A stretch of 34,914 bases of DNA from Arenicellales bacterium (GCA_030066885.1 JASJAT010000035.1:1-34914); one strand, 5' to 3'. Shown: positions 1-9,175, numbered from the stretch's first letter. Notes: a model not told the origin generated them from the letters alone. Translations and numbers: made by a program.

Positions 1-1
1 G

Positions 2-1858
2 ACCTTTTGCGAGCATACATTCGAGTTTCGCGTATTGGTCGACGCCATTGCGACATACAACTATGTCGAGTTACCCGTGCAACCGGAAATTGCCATCGTA
101 CCGGGTAAACCAACGTCGTGGAAGCTTGTACTACCGACCGAGCGCGCCATAGGCGATCGCTTTCGTTTGTGTCTCAAAGGCGAGGATCGCTGGGGCAATC
201 CGAGTAATCAATGTGACCAAGATTTTAATCTGCGATCGAATCTCACAGTCACCGGTTTACCCGAAACCGTTTCCTTCAAACCAGGTGAGTATTCGGTAAT
301 TGTTGAACCTCTCAGTGTCACTGAGCCTGGTGACCTGGTTATCGAATTGTCAGATGAGCAGGGAGGGGTTGTTGCAACTTCGAATCCGCTCCGTATCCAC
401 AAGGAAATGTCGCTCAGACCATATTGGGGTGACTTGCACGGCCAGTCGGAAGAAACCATCGGCACCAATTCGGCGCGTGATTTTCATGTATTTGCGCGAG
501 ACTGTGCTTTTCTCGACGCCACCGCACACCAAGGTAACGACTTCCAGATTACTCAATCGTTTTGGGAGCATCTTAACGACCTGACTCGTGAGTTTAACAA
601 GGACAGTCGTTTCATTGCCTTTCCCGGCTACGAGTGGTCTGGAAATACGGGTCTGGGTGGTGATCGTAATGTGTTGTATATGTCCGAGGGGCGGCAGATC
701 CATCGCTCGTCCCATGCGCTTGTCGATGATCTTACCGACATCGAAACCGACGCAAACTCAGCCGAGGATCTTTTTAGAGCAATAAAAGATGAGGATTGCG
801 TTGTGTTTGCCCATGTCGGTGGAAGATATGCTGATATCAAGGTAGCCCACAATATCCGGCTGGAGCGTTCGGTTGAAGTCCATTCGGCTTGGGGAACGTT
901 CGAATGGCTTCTCGAAGACGCGTTTGAGCAAGGCTACCGGGTCGGTATTGTGTCTAATTCTGACGGTCACAAGGGTCGCCCTGGTGCCAGTTATCCCGGC
1001 GCAACAAAGTTCGGTGCCTACGGAGGGCTCACCTGCATGTTGGCCCATGAGCTAACTCGTGCCGGCCTACTGCAGGCTTTACGGCGAAGGCATCACTATG
1101 GAACCACAGGTTGTAGGATGGTGCTGGAAACGAGGGCTGTGTTTGACCAGCCAGCCGAGGTATTTGAAGACGATCCAGCACTTGGCCCTTCAAACGTTGT
1201 CAGAGGATCCGCCGCGATGATGGGAGATATCGTCCGCAGCAGCGACCAAGCGGTTACCTTTCGAGTTGACGCAAACGCTTCGGCACCCATCGAACGCGTT
1301 GAAATTCGTAATGGACTCAATACGTTAGAGACATATCGCCCCTACGAGGAAAGTGATCTAGGCCGGCGTATCCGGATAATTTGGGAGGGTTCTGAATACC
1401 GCGGTAGGGGTCGAGAGACGATATGGGATGGCAGCGCGAGTTTGCACGGCAACGGTTTTGAGAAAGTAAGCCCGATCAATCGTTACAACCTTGATAAGAA
1501 GTTTGAGAGAACTTCATCGAAACTTGTTGAGTGGCAAGCGCTAACAACCGGAGGATTCGGTGGATTCGATGCATGGCTCGAAGATAAGGCATCGGGAACA
1601 CTTAAGATCGACACTGCATTAGTCAAAACGGAAATTGAGATTCACAACATCGGTAGGGATGATCTAATTTTTGAGGGCGGGGGGATACGTCGACGCATTC
1701 GCGTATTCCGTCTGCCGGATACAAATCCAACAAGAACTGTGGAAATCGAACGACGGATTCAACTAAGCAAGGAGAGAGACGACGCTCTTTATATTTGCCT
1801 CACTCAAGAAGATGGCCACCTCGTTTGGTCCAGCCCGATTTATATTATTAACGAATAG
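2..1858 (+). CDS. DUF3604 family protein, 5'-truncated by the window edge
   Basis: The reading frame is open from base 2, so the gene begins outside the window; a TTG at 35 is only an internal candidate start. About 618 residues are visible. The central part carries YWGDLHGQSEETIGT, an acidic and His-rich segment (HQGNDFQ), PGYEWSG, and a later NSDGHKGRPG. These PHP-like metal-binding motifs are typical of DUF3604 proteins. The N-terminal 130 residues look like a beta-rich domain, and the C-terminal third (after about residue 420) is also beta-rich. Function in the family is not established; a metal-dependent hydrolase is an inference from the PHP-like motifs. The stop is 6 bp before the rhomboid ATG, so the two may be cotranscribed. 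Family assignment is fairly sure and substrate is unknown. Confidence 0.8.
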   Translation, partial: TFCEHTFEFRVLVDAIATYNYVELPVQPEIAIVPGKPTSWKLVLPTERAIGDRFRLCLKGEDRWGNPSNQCDQDFNLRSNLTVTGLPETVSFKPGEYSVIVEPLSVTEPGDLVIELSDEQGGVVATSNPLRIHKEMSLRPYWGDLHGQSEETIGTNSARDFHVFARDCAFLDATAHQGNDFQITQSFWEHLNDLTREFNKDSRFIAFPGYEWSGNTGLGGDRNVLYMSEGRQIHRSSHALVDDLTDIETDANSAEDLFRAIKDEDCVVFAHVGGRYADIKVAHNIRLERSVEVHSAWGTFEWLLEDAFEQGYRVGIVSNSDGHKGRPGASYPGATKFGAYGGLTCMLAHELTRAGLLQALRRRHHYGTTGCRMVLETRAVFDQPAEVFEDDPALGPSNVVRGSAAMMGDIVRSSDQAVTFRVDANASAPIERVEIRNGLNTLETYRPYEESDLGRRIRIIWEGSEYRGRGRETIWDGSASLHGNGFEKVSPINRYNLDKKFERTSSKLVEWQALTTGGFGGFDAWLEDKASGTLKIDTALVKTEIEIHNIGRDDLIFEGGGIRRRIRVFRLPDTNPTRTVEIERRIQLSKERDDALYICLTQEDGHLVWSSPIYIINE

Positions 1859-1864
1859 GCTTAC

Positions 1865-2641
1865 ATGTTTCCTATTCGCGACGACAATCCTCACTTCCTG
1901 ATCCCTTACGTCACCTACGGTATCATCGCGCTGAACATTGTTGCCTGGGTGTTTGCTCAGGGTCTGGGTACAGAACCGGCATTGTCCAAGTCTGTTTGTT
2001 TGCTGGGCCTGACCCCGGGTGAACTGTTAAACACCCTACCTGCCGGTACCCGGTTTCAAGTTGGTCCAAACACCTACTGCGTACTAACGGGATCGTCCAG
2101 TTTGCACACTTTGGTCACCTCGATGTTTATGCACGGCGGTTGGATGCACATTATTGGCAATATGTGGTTCCTTTGGATTTTCGGAAACAACGTTGAGGAC
2201 TCTATGGGACACGTGCGGTTCGCATTGTTTTATGTGCTCTGTGGCCTGGCCGCCGCGGCGGGTCAGATTCTCTCCAATCCGGATGCGGCCGTTCCCATGG
2301 TAGGTGCATCAGGTGCCATCGGTGGTGTGATGGGTGCTTATATCGTTTTGTATCCTCGCGTTCATGTACACATGCTCGTATTCCTTGGTTTCTTTGTTAC
2401 CACCTTCGCTGTTCCGGCCGTATTCATGTTGGGTTACTGGTTTCTGTTACAGCTCATCGGAGGCGTCGGATCGATCGGTGCCCAGGGCGGTGGGACTGCT
2501 TTTTGGGCACACGTGGGTGGTTTCGCCGCTGGTGCAGTGCTGGTCTGGATCTTCAAAAATCCAGATTTGCTGAATCGCCACCCCTATCACGGTTGGAACC
2601 AACAAAAGTCCCCTACCCAGAACTGGCGGCGGATTCGCTGA
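1865..2641 (+). CDS. Rhomboid family intramembrane serine protease
   Basis: The 258-residue polytopic membrane protein cleaves transmembrane substrates within the inner membrane. The rhomboid signatures are visible. H90, H95 and N99 lie in the HGGWMHIIGNMW segment and N99 would help form the oxyanion hole. The nucleophile is S149 in GASGAIGG. The general base is H216 in HVGGF. About six hydrophobic segments occur between residues 12 and 230, and the tail after about 235 is polar and basic. The N-terminal FPIRDDNP motif is common in bacterial members of this family. The ATG lies 6 bp after the DUF3604 stop, suggesting cotranscription. The physiological substrate cannot be read from the sequence. 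Confidence 0.93.
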   Translation: MFPIRDDNPHFLIPYVTYGIIALNIVAWVFAQGLGTEPALSKSVCLLGLTPGELLNTLPAGTRFQVGPNTYCVLTGSSSLHTLVTSMFMHGGWMHIIGNMWFLWIFGNNVEDSMGHVRFALFYVLCGLAAAAGQILSNPDAAVPMVGASGAIGGVMGAYIVLYPRVHVHMLVFLGFFVTTFAVPAVFMLGYWFLLQLIGGVGSIGAQGGGTAFWAHVGGFAAGAVLVWIFKNPDLLNRHPYHGWNQQKSPTQNWRRIR

Positions 2642-2649
2642 ACAGAACT

Positions 2650-3516
2650 TTATTCACTCCCGAGAAACGTTTTTATCCAACGCTGGTAGTCGTCGCTTTG
2701 GGTGACGCGCTGCATCAAATCTGGTGTTGCAACAGTTTTGAGTTCCTCAGGCGGGATACCTTCACGCAATGCATCTAATGTTTCATAGACGGCCTGTACC
2801 GCTGCCATAAACGGTTGGTGGCCCCGCAGGCAAATGCGAACACCTTGACTGTACAGGTAATCCAGGTCCAGTAAATCAGGTCCGGCACCTCCCAGAATTA
2901 TTGGGAGTTGTACAGCCGCGGACAGCGTGTCCATTTGGTCACGTGTACGCACACCGACCAAGAAGATAGCATCGACTCCTGCTTTCTCGTAGGCCCTCAT
3001 GCGGGTCACAGCATCGTCGACACCGGTAATCGACACCGCGCTTGTCCGGCCGGCAATAACAAGATCTGGATCCTGACGACCCTCGAGTGCAGCCCGCATC
3101 TTGCCCACCCCTTCTTCGATCGAGATGAGTTGGGTATCGGCGACATCCCCAAAAGGCCGTGGCAAGACCGTGTCTTCGATAGATAGGGCTGCTACGCCTG
3201 CCGTTTCCAGCTCTTCTACCGTACGCTTCACGTTCAGTGCATTGCCATAGCCATGGTCCGCATCCACCACAATGGGCAAATCACAGGCGCGGCAAATTCG
3301 ATAGCTTTGATCGGCAAACTCGCTGAGCGTGAGCAGGATTAAGTCTGGAGCACCCAGAACGGTCATCGATGCCACAGAACCTGCAAACATTCCGACCTCA
3401 AATCCAAGGTCTTCGGCAATGCGTGCGGATATCGGATCGAAGACGGAACCGGGATAAACACATCGGTCTTTGACTAGTAGTTTACGAAGACGCTGCCGGC
3501 GCTCAGTCCATTGCAT
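2650..3516 (-). CDS. Oxaloacetate decarboxylase-like enzyme, PEP mutase/isocitrate lyase superfamily
   Basis: The 288-residue cytoplasmic enzyme has the alpha/beta-barrel signature of the PEP mutase/isocitrate lyase superfamily. PGSVFDPISARIAEDLGF is near the N-terminus, VDADHGYGN provides the Mg-binding aspartates, and SIEDTVLPRPFG follows. The isocitrate lyase KKCGH loop is absent. Length and motifs fit the biotin-independent, Mg-dependent oxaloacetate decarboxylase subgroup (PA4872 type), which converts oxaloacetate to pyruvate and CO2. Other carboxyphosphonoenolpyruvate-mutase-like activities remain possible. The ATG is preceded by GAGGTGA. It lies downstream of the cupin gene on the same strand, with an AT-rich inverted repeat between them. 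Pyruvate production would fit the pyruvate-centred genes elsewhere in the window, but that link is inference. Confidence 0.85.
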   Translation of the reverse strand: MQWTERRQRLRKLLVKDRCVYPGSVFDPISARIAEDLGFEVGMFAGSVASMTVLGAPDLILLTLSEFADQSYRICRACDLPIVVDADHGYGNALNVKRTVEELETAGVAALSIEDTVLPRPFGDVADTQLISIEEGVGKMRAALEGRQDPDLVIAGRTSAVSITGVDDAVTRMRAYEKAGVDAIFLVGVRTRDQMDTLSAAVQLPIILGGAGPDLLDLDYLYSQGVRICLRGHQPFMAAVQAVYETLDALREGIPPEELKTVATPDLMQRVTQSDDYQRWIKTFLGSE

Positions 3517-3581
3517 GTTTCTAGGTCACCTCATAAAGGATTAATGTGGTGGGGGCTCTGCTAAACAGTGGATAAAGGTAA

Positions 3582-3617
3582 AAAGTTTAAAGAAAACAAC
3601 TTTAACCTTTAAACTTT
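3582..3617. repeat. Inverted repeat AAAGTTTAAAG/CTTTAAACTTT, copy 1
   Basis: AAAGTTTAAAG at 3582-3592 is mirrored by CTTTAAACTTT at 3607-3617, with an extra TAAACTTT after it. The element abuts the cupin stop codon at 3625. The same 11-mer pair occurs at 9091-9149 and 16186-16246 with different spacers. It could act as a weak bidirectional terminator or be a mobile palindromic repeat. Confidence 0.8.
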
Positions 3618-3624
3618 AAACTTT

Positions 3625-3978
3625 CTACTGAGGTTGCCTGTAGTCGTCTCGAGGCGGGCTAAAAATATCTAGGACTCGTGCTCCCTTTGACCCTGCTCTG
3701 ATACCGTGTGGCGTGCCACCTGGGGTCCACCAAAAATCACCCGCACTGACCGGGATTTCTTCTCCATCCTGTAAACGAACGCCGTCGCCTTCGAGCAGAA
3801 CCCCCCATTGTTCTTGCGGATGGCTATGAATGGACCCGAGCGCGTTCGGCTCGATCACCACTACCGATAACATCGCTTGATTACCCACAAATATACGGGC
3901 TTTTAATCCCGGCCCTAATTCACGATGGATACCCTGGCTCATGTTGTCTAGATTGAAAAAGTTCTTTGTTTTACTCAT
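3625..3978 (-). CDS. Cupin domain protein
   Basis: The 117-residue single-domain cupin shows the first cupin motif in SIHSHPQEQWGVLLEGDG, with candidate metal ligands His, His, Gln/Glu. The second motif is AGDFWWTPGGTPHG, supplying the last His. The ATG at 3978 is preferred over an upstream TTG at 3993 because GGAGAG sits directly in front of it. No signal peptide is present, so it is probably cytoplasmic. Such small cupins are sugar or acid isomerases, dioxygenase-like enzymes or ligand sensors, and the sequence does not decide among these. The oxaloacetate decarboxylase-like gene follows about 110 bp downstream on the same strand. Confidence 0.85.
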   Translation of the reverse strand: MSKTKNFFNLDNMSQGIHRELGPGLKARIFVGNQAMLSVVVIEPNALGSIHSHPQEQWGVLLEGDGVRLQDGEEIPVSAGDFWWTPGGTPHGIRAGSKGARVLDIFSPPRDDYRQPQ

Positions 3979-4167
3979 TTGCTCTCCGATCAACTTGGTT
4001 CCCGATGTTTATCCTCTCTTTTCAGGGTTTGTGGAGGATCACCAAAGATAATACAACTGCTATGAAATGTTAGCGCATTATTGTTGTTTATTGACGTCAC
4101 CCGAGGTCGGAGATGCGCCATCATGCCCGACACAATCGCGCGTGTTTCGGATAAAGGCTTAATTGTC

Positions 4168-4173
4168 TATAAT
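4168..4173 (+). promoter_or_regulatory. Candidate -10 box for the ParA-like gene
   Basis: A perfect TATAAT lies 41 bp before the preferred ATG at 4215. Only a weak -35 (TTTCGG, 4145-4150) lies 17 bp upstream. The expected transcription start near 4180 leaves only about 14 nt before the alternative GTG at 4194, which favours the ATG at 4215. Confidence 0.45.
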
Positions 4174-4214
4174 GGCTAGCATATTAGTGGTGGGTGGAAG
4201 ATCCTGTCGTTTCT

Positions 4215-4937
4215 ATGGATGCAAAACGGATCTTGATCATGAGTTCCAAAGGTGGGGTGGGTAAGTCGACGCTGTCCTCGAACCTCGCCAGCTATTGCTC
4301 GTTTAAAGGTCGAACGGCCCTGTGTGATCTCGACCGTCAAAAGTCCGGGGTACGCTGGTTGCAAAGGCGCGACCCCTCCCGTCGTAAAATCGATTCTCTG
4401 ACCGACTGGGCCAGCTGTGGGAATGGGTACTACGATTGGATCGTCATAGATCCGCCGGCAGCTCTGACCGGCGCTGATTTAAAATCGTTGGTACTGTATG
4501 CCGATGCGATCGTTGTTCCAGTGTTGCCCTCGCCAATAGACATTCTTGCCGCGGCGGATTTCATCCGGGAACTAGTCGTCGATGGTAAAGTATTTACGTT
4601 GCGTAAACCTCTTGCAGTGGTTGCAAACCGGGCCCGGGCAAATACGTTGATTTATCGTGAATTGCGGAGTTTCCTGCAAAGCTTGAAGCTACCTTTCGCC
4701 ACCACGCTTAGGGACTCGCAGAACTATATTCGCGCGTCCACCCAAGGGGTCGGGATCTTCGAAATGGATTCCAAAATCGTTGCTCGCGATGTAGAACAGT
4801 GGCAGCCTCTCTTACAATGGATCAAGGCGACTACGGGACAAAAAACATTTGGGCATTACAGACCCGCTCGGTCTACACCCGGGTCAACAGGAGAACGGAA
4901 CCTGGCCGGTGCTATACACAAATTGTACAAGCAGTAG
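4215..4937 (+). CDS. Orphan ParA/MinD-like P-loop ATPase
   Basis: The 240-residue protein begins with the deviant Walker A MSSKGGVGKST, including the signature lysine of the ParA/MinD family. The Walker A' segment reads CDLDRQKSG, and the Walker B region reads YDWIVIDPPA. Such ATPases dimerise with ATP and position DNA, chemoreceptors, flagella or other cargo on the nucleoid or membrane. No ParB, MinE or cargo gene is adjacent, and no C-terminal amphipathic MinD-type helix was obvious. A GTG at 4194 would add seven residues. The gene stands alone between oppositely oriented neighbours, so its partner must be encoded elsewhere. Confidence 0.85.
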   Translation: MDAKRILIMSSKGGVGKSTLSSNLASYCSFKGRTALCDLDRQKSGVRWLQRRDPSRRKIDSLTDWASCGNGYYDWIVIDPPAALTGADLKSLVLYADAIVVPVLPSPIDILAAADFIRELVVDGKVFTLRKPLAVVANRARANTLIYRELRSFLQSLKLPFATTLRDSQNYIRASTQGVGIFEMDSKIVARDVEQWQPLLQWIKATTGQKTFGHYRPARSTPGSTGERNLAGAIHKLYKQ

Positions 4938-5017
4938 CATTGTAAATCCGCGTTGAAGGTTGCGGCATTAACAAATACCACACTAGCGACTCATTCCTAG
5001 CTACTGGGTCCTGTCGT

Positions 5018-5069
5018 TGTAGGAGCGGCGCCCTCGCCGCGATAATCGGCGCGAGGCGCGCCTCCTACA
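5018..5069 (+). repeat. REP-like palindrome, copy 1
   Basis: The 52-bp element starts TGTAGGAGCGGCGCCCTCGC and ends GGCGCGCCTCCTACA. It is a GC-rich imperfect palindrome of the kind known as REP in Pseudomonas and Xanthomonas relatives. A near-identical copy lies in the opposite orientation at 14065-14117. The TAG stop of the RND permease (5065-5067, complement) lies inside its right end. Confidence 0.85.
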
Positions 5070-8000
5070 TGTTTCTTTTAAGACCAAATAGGCGTCCAGA
5101 TACTTTGCTAGTAAGCATTCCTACGTCTCGTTGTATTAGCAGCAAACACGGCAGCAAAATAAGAGTAAGGGGTGTAGCAAATAAAATCCCGTAACCCATG
5201 GCCAAGGCCATGGGGGCGGAAAAAGGATCGGATCCGCCTATGCCATAGGCCATGGGCAGGAGACCGGCAACGGTCGTGACCGATGTCAGCAAAATCGGAC
5301 GCAGCCGGTGTTTGGCCGCAGTCACAATGATGTCACTGCTTGGGGTGTCGCGTTGCTCGTCTCGCAGACGATTGGCAAGATTGACCAGGATCAAAGAGTC
5401 GTTTACCACAATACCAGTGAGCCCGATGACGCCAAGCATGGCCAGAAATCCCAAAGACTGACCATGCAGGGCGAATGCGAAGATGACCCCGATCAGCCCG
5501 AAGGGGACGGCAAACATGACAATGATCGGTTGTGTCATTGAATTGAAAAGAAGCAACAGAACCAGGTATATACCCACGGCGGCGACGCCAAAGGCAACCA
5601 CCAGACTACCCATGGACTTTTGGGTTTCTTCGGTTTCACCACCTGTAACGATACGCAGACCTTGCCAATCCTGGTCTAAATCGATGCTGTCAAGAACAGC
5701 CCGAGTAACCAATAAAGGAGTCGTTTTACCTTTCTCGATGTTGGCTGAGACCGTGATCGATCTCTCGTTGTCATAGTGATAGAAGTTGGAAGGGCCGGGG
5801 TCTACAGTAAAGTCGGCAACATCTTTGAGTTTGACAAAACGACCATCGCGATTAGGAATAATCAAATTACCTAATACCTCAGCCGAACCACGGGCCTTTT
5901 CCTCTAGGATCACTCTAAAGTCAACGTCCTCGTCACCATAGCGAACCGACGTAACGATCTCACCATCGTAAGCCAGACGGACGTTTCTGGACACGTCAGC
6001 AACACTCAGTCCTTGTTCTGCAAGCCGGATGTAATCCAAATCAATCTTGATTTGCTCTTTACCGGTTTTGTCGTCACGCTCGACGTCCTGTACACCTTCG
6101 ATTTCATTTAGTCTGCGTACGATTAGGTCAGCCAGCGCTTTGCGCCGCTCATCATCACTCCCAACGACACGCAATTCAACTGGCCGTCCCACCGGCGGGC
6201 CACCGCTGTCGATGATATAGGTGAATTTGGTGAAACCTTTTAGTTGATTGGTTTGTTTTCTTAAATCTTCGACGATTTCATCCGCATTGCGTTCGCGCTG
6301 AGCAAACGCCGTAAGGTATACACCCATTAACGCCCAGTTTTCGTTTTCGCCCAGATTGAATTGGCCGTGGGTTCCGACGCGGGTGATATACGAGTCCAGC
6401 TCCCCTCTAGCAGAGGTAGAGCCGGAGCCGCGACCACCGGGAAGTGACGAAACAATGGCCTCCACCTCTTGTATTTTTTCTGCGGTGTGTTCCAGGGAAG
6501 AACCGCTCGGGAGTTCCGCAAGAATATAAAACTCATCTGCTGACTGGGTGGGAAAGAGCACGAAATCCATATATCTTGCGGCATACCAAAACGCACTGAT
6601 AATTAGAGCGACAAAAACGGCCACCACAGCATAGCGGGTGCGTAAAAAAAGACTCAGTGCATTGCCAAACTGCTCTCGAAATCGAATAAACCACTGACTT
6701 TTTTTCAACAAGACTGTTTTATCACCCTCTTTTACACCCCCGATCAAGTGGGCAGGCATGATAAACAACGTGTCGATTAACGAAATCGTCAAAGCAATCA
6801 CTACGACCAAGGGAATAACGAAAATAAAGTCACCTAGAGAACCAGTCATGAAAAACATGGGTACAAACGCAAGTGCGGTAGTAGCAATCGTTGTAAGCAC
6901 GGGTTTGAACACCGTGTATGTCCCTTCTACTGCGGCGTCCAGTGGTGCCTTACCCATCTCACGATAACGCCAGATGTTCTCCGCGACGACTATGCCGTCA
7001 TCTACAATGATCCCGATTACTAGAATCATCGCGCCCATGGCGATGGTGTCCAGGTAGGTGCCAAAGATCGGCAGCATAAAAAGCGTTCCAAGCAATACCA
7101 CCGGAATGCTTAAGGCCACCCAGAATGCCGAACGCCAATCCAGAAATAGAGCGAGCATCAACATTACCAGTGCCAAGCCAAGTAAACCGTTGTAGATCAC
7201 TACATTGAGACGGTTTCGCACCAGTCTGGACTTGTCATTGGAATAATCAATGTTTATTCCCTCGGGAAGTCGGTGCTGATTCTCGGCGACCAACTCCTTT
7301 ATCGCGTCGACCGTGCGAATAATATCGGAAGACTCTTTTTTAAACACCAGAAATGAAATAGCCGGTGTACCGTTCATACGTGATAAAACTTTGGCGGGCT
7401 CGAAATCATCGCGCAGGACCGCAAGGTCTTTGACTCGGATGGTCGAACCCCCTTCACTGACACGCACAATAACTTCCCCGGCTTCCATAGGGTCGGTAAA
7501 CTCAGCCAGCGTGACGATATTTTTCTCACTGGTGTAGGACTCGAATGACCCACCAGTGGCTCGAATGTTGCGGTTTTGGATGGCGCTTACGATTTCTTGC
7601 GAGGGGATTTGATATTTTTCAATAGCATCTTGATCGACTTCTAATTTAATTTCCCGATCCAGATAGCCGTATTTGGTCACGCTGGCTACACCGGGCAAAG
7701 CGAGCAGCGCCTTCTCTGCACGTTTGGCCGCCGTACGCAATGTCGAATAAGGGACTTCACCGGTTAAACCGACTTCGATAATGGGAATGGCCTTTGAGGT
7801 GGTTATTTCGTCAATGAGTGGGTCTTCGTCTACTTCTATTGGTAGGTCGGAAACCCTGGAGACCGCGTCGCGAACATCAGTTTTGATTTTCTCGTGGTTG
7901 CGGGCTTCCCGGTCTATCCAAATGCGAACAATAGAGATGTTTTCCATCGAAAACGAAACGTATTTTTGAATCCCATCCACCTCTTTCAGCTCTTCCTCTA

Positions 8001-8202
8001 TTTTATTGGTCACATTGAGTTCGACGTCTTCTGGTGATGCCCCCGGGTAGCGGGTGGTAACCGTCATCTCCAGCAAGTCCACACTAGGAAAATTGTCACG
8101 CTGGATTACACTGAGCGAACTCAGGCCGAGAAAAACGATTAAAAAAGTCAGGACGTTAGCAAGGGTAGGCTGGTTAGCGAAGAAACGTATTAGAGATTTC
8201 AT
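5065..8202 (-). CDS. RND efflux permease (HAE-1/AcrB-like)
   Basis: The 1045-residue inner-membrane pump has the classical RND layout: TM1 at residues 10-30, a large periplasmic loop, TM2-6 around 335-475, a further TM near 520, a second periplasmic loop, and the last TMs from about 850. TM4 carries GIIVDDGIVVAENIWR with the paired aspartates of the proton relay in HAE-1 pumps. Length matches AcrB-type proteins. The adaptor gene lies 83 bp upstream on the same strand, consistent with an operon. No outer-membrane TolC-like gene is present. The stop codon falls within a REP-like palindrome. Drug, lipid or metal substrates cannot be deduced; the DD motif argues against the CusA heavy-metal type. 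Confidence 0.93.
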   Translation of the reverse strand: MKSLIRFFANQPTLANVLTFLIVFLGLSSLSVIQRDNFPSVDLLEMTVTTRYPGASPEDVELNVTNKIEEELKEVDGIQKYVSFSMENISIVRIWIDREARNHEKIKTDVRDAVSRVSDLPIEVDEDPLIDEITTSKAIPIIEVGLTGEVPYSTLRTAAKRAEKALLALPGVASVTKYGYLDREIKLEVDQDAIEKYQIPSQEIVSAIQNRNIRATGGSFESYTSEKNIVTLAEFTDPMEAGEVIVRVSEGGSTIRVKDLAVLRDDFEPAKVLSRMNGTPAISFLVFKKESSDIIRTVDAIKELVAENQHRLPEGINIDYSNDKSRLVRNRLNVVIYNGLLGLALVMLMLALFLDWRSAFWVALSIPVVLLGTLFMLPIFGTYLDTIAMGAMILVIGIIVDDGIVVAENIWRYREMGKAPLDAAVEGTYTVFKPVLTTIATTALAFVPMFFMTGSLGDFIFVIPLVVVIALTISLIDTLFIMPAHLIGGVKEGDKTVLLKKSQWFIRFREQFGNALSLFLRTRYAVVAVFVALIISAFWYAARYMDFVLFPTQSADEFYILAELPSGSSLEHTAEKIQEVEAIVSSLPGGRGSGSTSARGELDSYITRVGTHGQFNLGENENWALMGVYLTAFAQRERNADEIVEDLRKQTNQLKGFTKFTYIIDSGGPPVGRPVELRVVGSDDERRKALADLIVRRLNEIEGVQDVERDDKTGKEQIKIDLDYIRLAEQGLSVADVSRNVRLAYDGEIVTSVRYGDEDVDFRVILEEKARGSAEVLGNLIIPNRDGRFVKLKDVADFTVDPGPSNFYHYDNERSITVSANIEKGKTTPLLVTRAVLDSIDLDQDWQGLRIVTGGETEETQKSMGSLVVAFGVAAVGIYLVLLLLFNSMTQPIIVMFAVPFGLIGVIFAFALHGQSLGFLAMLGVIGLTGIVVNDSLILVNLANRLRDEQRDTPSSDIIVTAAKHRLRPILLTSVTTVAGLLPMAYGIGGSDPFSAPMALAMGYGILFATPLTLILLPCLLLIQRDVGMLTSKVSGRLFGLKRNM

Positions 8203-8285
8203 ATCCGATTGTTATTCGTGCTCTTCACCCAACAACAAAGTTGATGAACTACGAGTAGATAGAAAACATGCAGGCTCGCGGAGTA

Positions 8286-9065
8286 CTAATGGATAAATTT
8301 CGCTTTACCGAACATGCCGGGATAAAGTTTGTCCTGTTCGGGCAACAGGGCCTCGACGATAAATTCGTGCGTGGTTAGATCCCCCGATGGAATGATTTTG
8401 CTGACCGTTGCCTCAAGTTCGAGGTCATCGAGAGCATCGATGATAATGGTTATTTTTTGCCCTCTGGAGATGTGGGGAATGTCTTGTTCTTTGACGCTGG
8501 TGCGGAATTTCAAAGTATCGTGATCCTCGAGTACAAGCAACGGTTCCCCTGGTTCAGTCACGTCCCCTTTTTCAACGCGTTTCTTTATGATGATTCCAGC
8601 GAAAGGTGCCTTGATCTTGGTTTCATCAAGGATCGCTTTTGCTTTGGCAACATAGGCCTTCGCGCTGGCGACCGATTCTTCGGTGGCGGCATACTTAAAG
8701 TTGGCTTCGTCCAGGGCCTCAGCGGAAGCCGCCTGCTGTTGATGCAAGCTCTGGACCCGTTCGGCCAGTTTTTTTGTGTGTTTCTGGTTGAGCTCCTCTT
8801 GCTTCAGCCTCGCTTCCGCGCCGGCAAGTTCAGCACGTAACTCCGCATCGCCAATGTCGATGAGAAGGTCATCGGCTTTGACCACGTCACCTTCTTCCAC
8901 GTTAATCGCTATAACCCGTCCAACAATTTTCGCAGCTAACGTTACACTTCGGTTGGGCATCACCACACCAGTTGATGTGGTCACCCGTTGGGTATCCAGG
9001 CTCTGTGCTAGGGAGGTAGACAATAAGAGTAAAAACAATGGTTTTAATAGTAGGTATTTTTTCAT
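8286..9065 (-). CDS. RND periplasmic adaptor (membrane fusion protein), short form
   Basis: The 259-residue protein starts with a signal peptide (MKKYLLLKPLFLLLLSTSLA). The first barrel-sandwich half contains GRVIAINVEEGDVVKADDLL. A helical hairpin of about 75 residues follows, rich in Ala, Glu and Lys. The second barrel half contains APFAGIIIKKRVEKGDV. A beta-barrel domain runs to the C-terminus at GKAKFIH. Most AcrA-type adaptors have 370-400 residues, so this lacks most or all of the membrane-proximal domain and has a short hairpin. It should connect the downstream RND permease to an outer-membrane channel encoded elsewhere. Confidence 0.88.
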   Translation of the reverse strand: MKKYLLLKPLFLLLLSTSLAQSLDTQRVTTSTGVVMPNRSVTLAAKIVGRVIAINVEEGDVVKADDLLIDIGDAELRAELAGAEARLKQEELNQKHTKKLAERVQSLHQQQAASAEALDEANFKYAATEESVASAKAYVAKAKAILDETKIKAPFAGIIIKKRVEKGDVTEPGEPLLVLEDHDTLKFRTSVKEQDIPHISRGQKITIIIDALDDLELEATVSKIIPSGDLTTHEFIVEALLPEQDKLYPGMFGKAKFIH

Positions 9066-9090
9066 AATCGCAGGCTGTATAAATAAGCAT

Positions 9091-9149
9091 AAAGTTTAAA
9101 GATTAAAGTTTAAAGTAGCTAAAGGCAGGTTGTTTTTACTTTAAACTTT
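9091..9149. repeat. Inverted repeat AAAGTTTAAAG/CTTTAAACTTT, copy 2
   Basis: AAAGTTTAAAG occurs twice in tandem (9091-9101 and 9105-9115) and is mirrored by CTTTAAACTTT at 9139-9149. Further CTTTAAT units run to about 9168. The element fills the gap between the mttB-like stop (9176) and the adaptor start (9065). Confidence 0.8.
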
Positions 9150-9175
9150 CATCTTTAATCTTTAATACTTGATAC

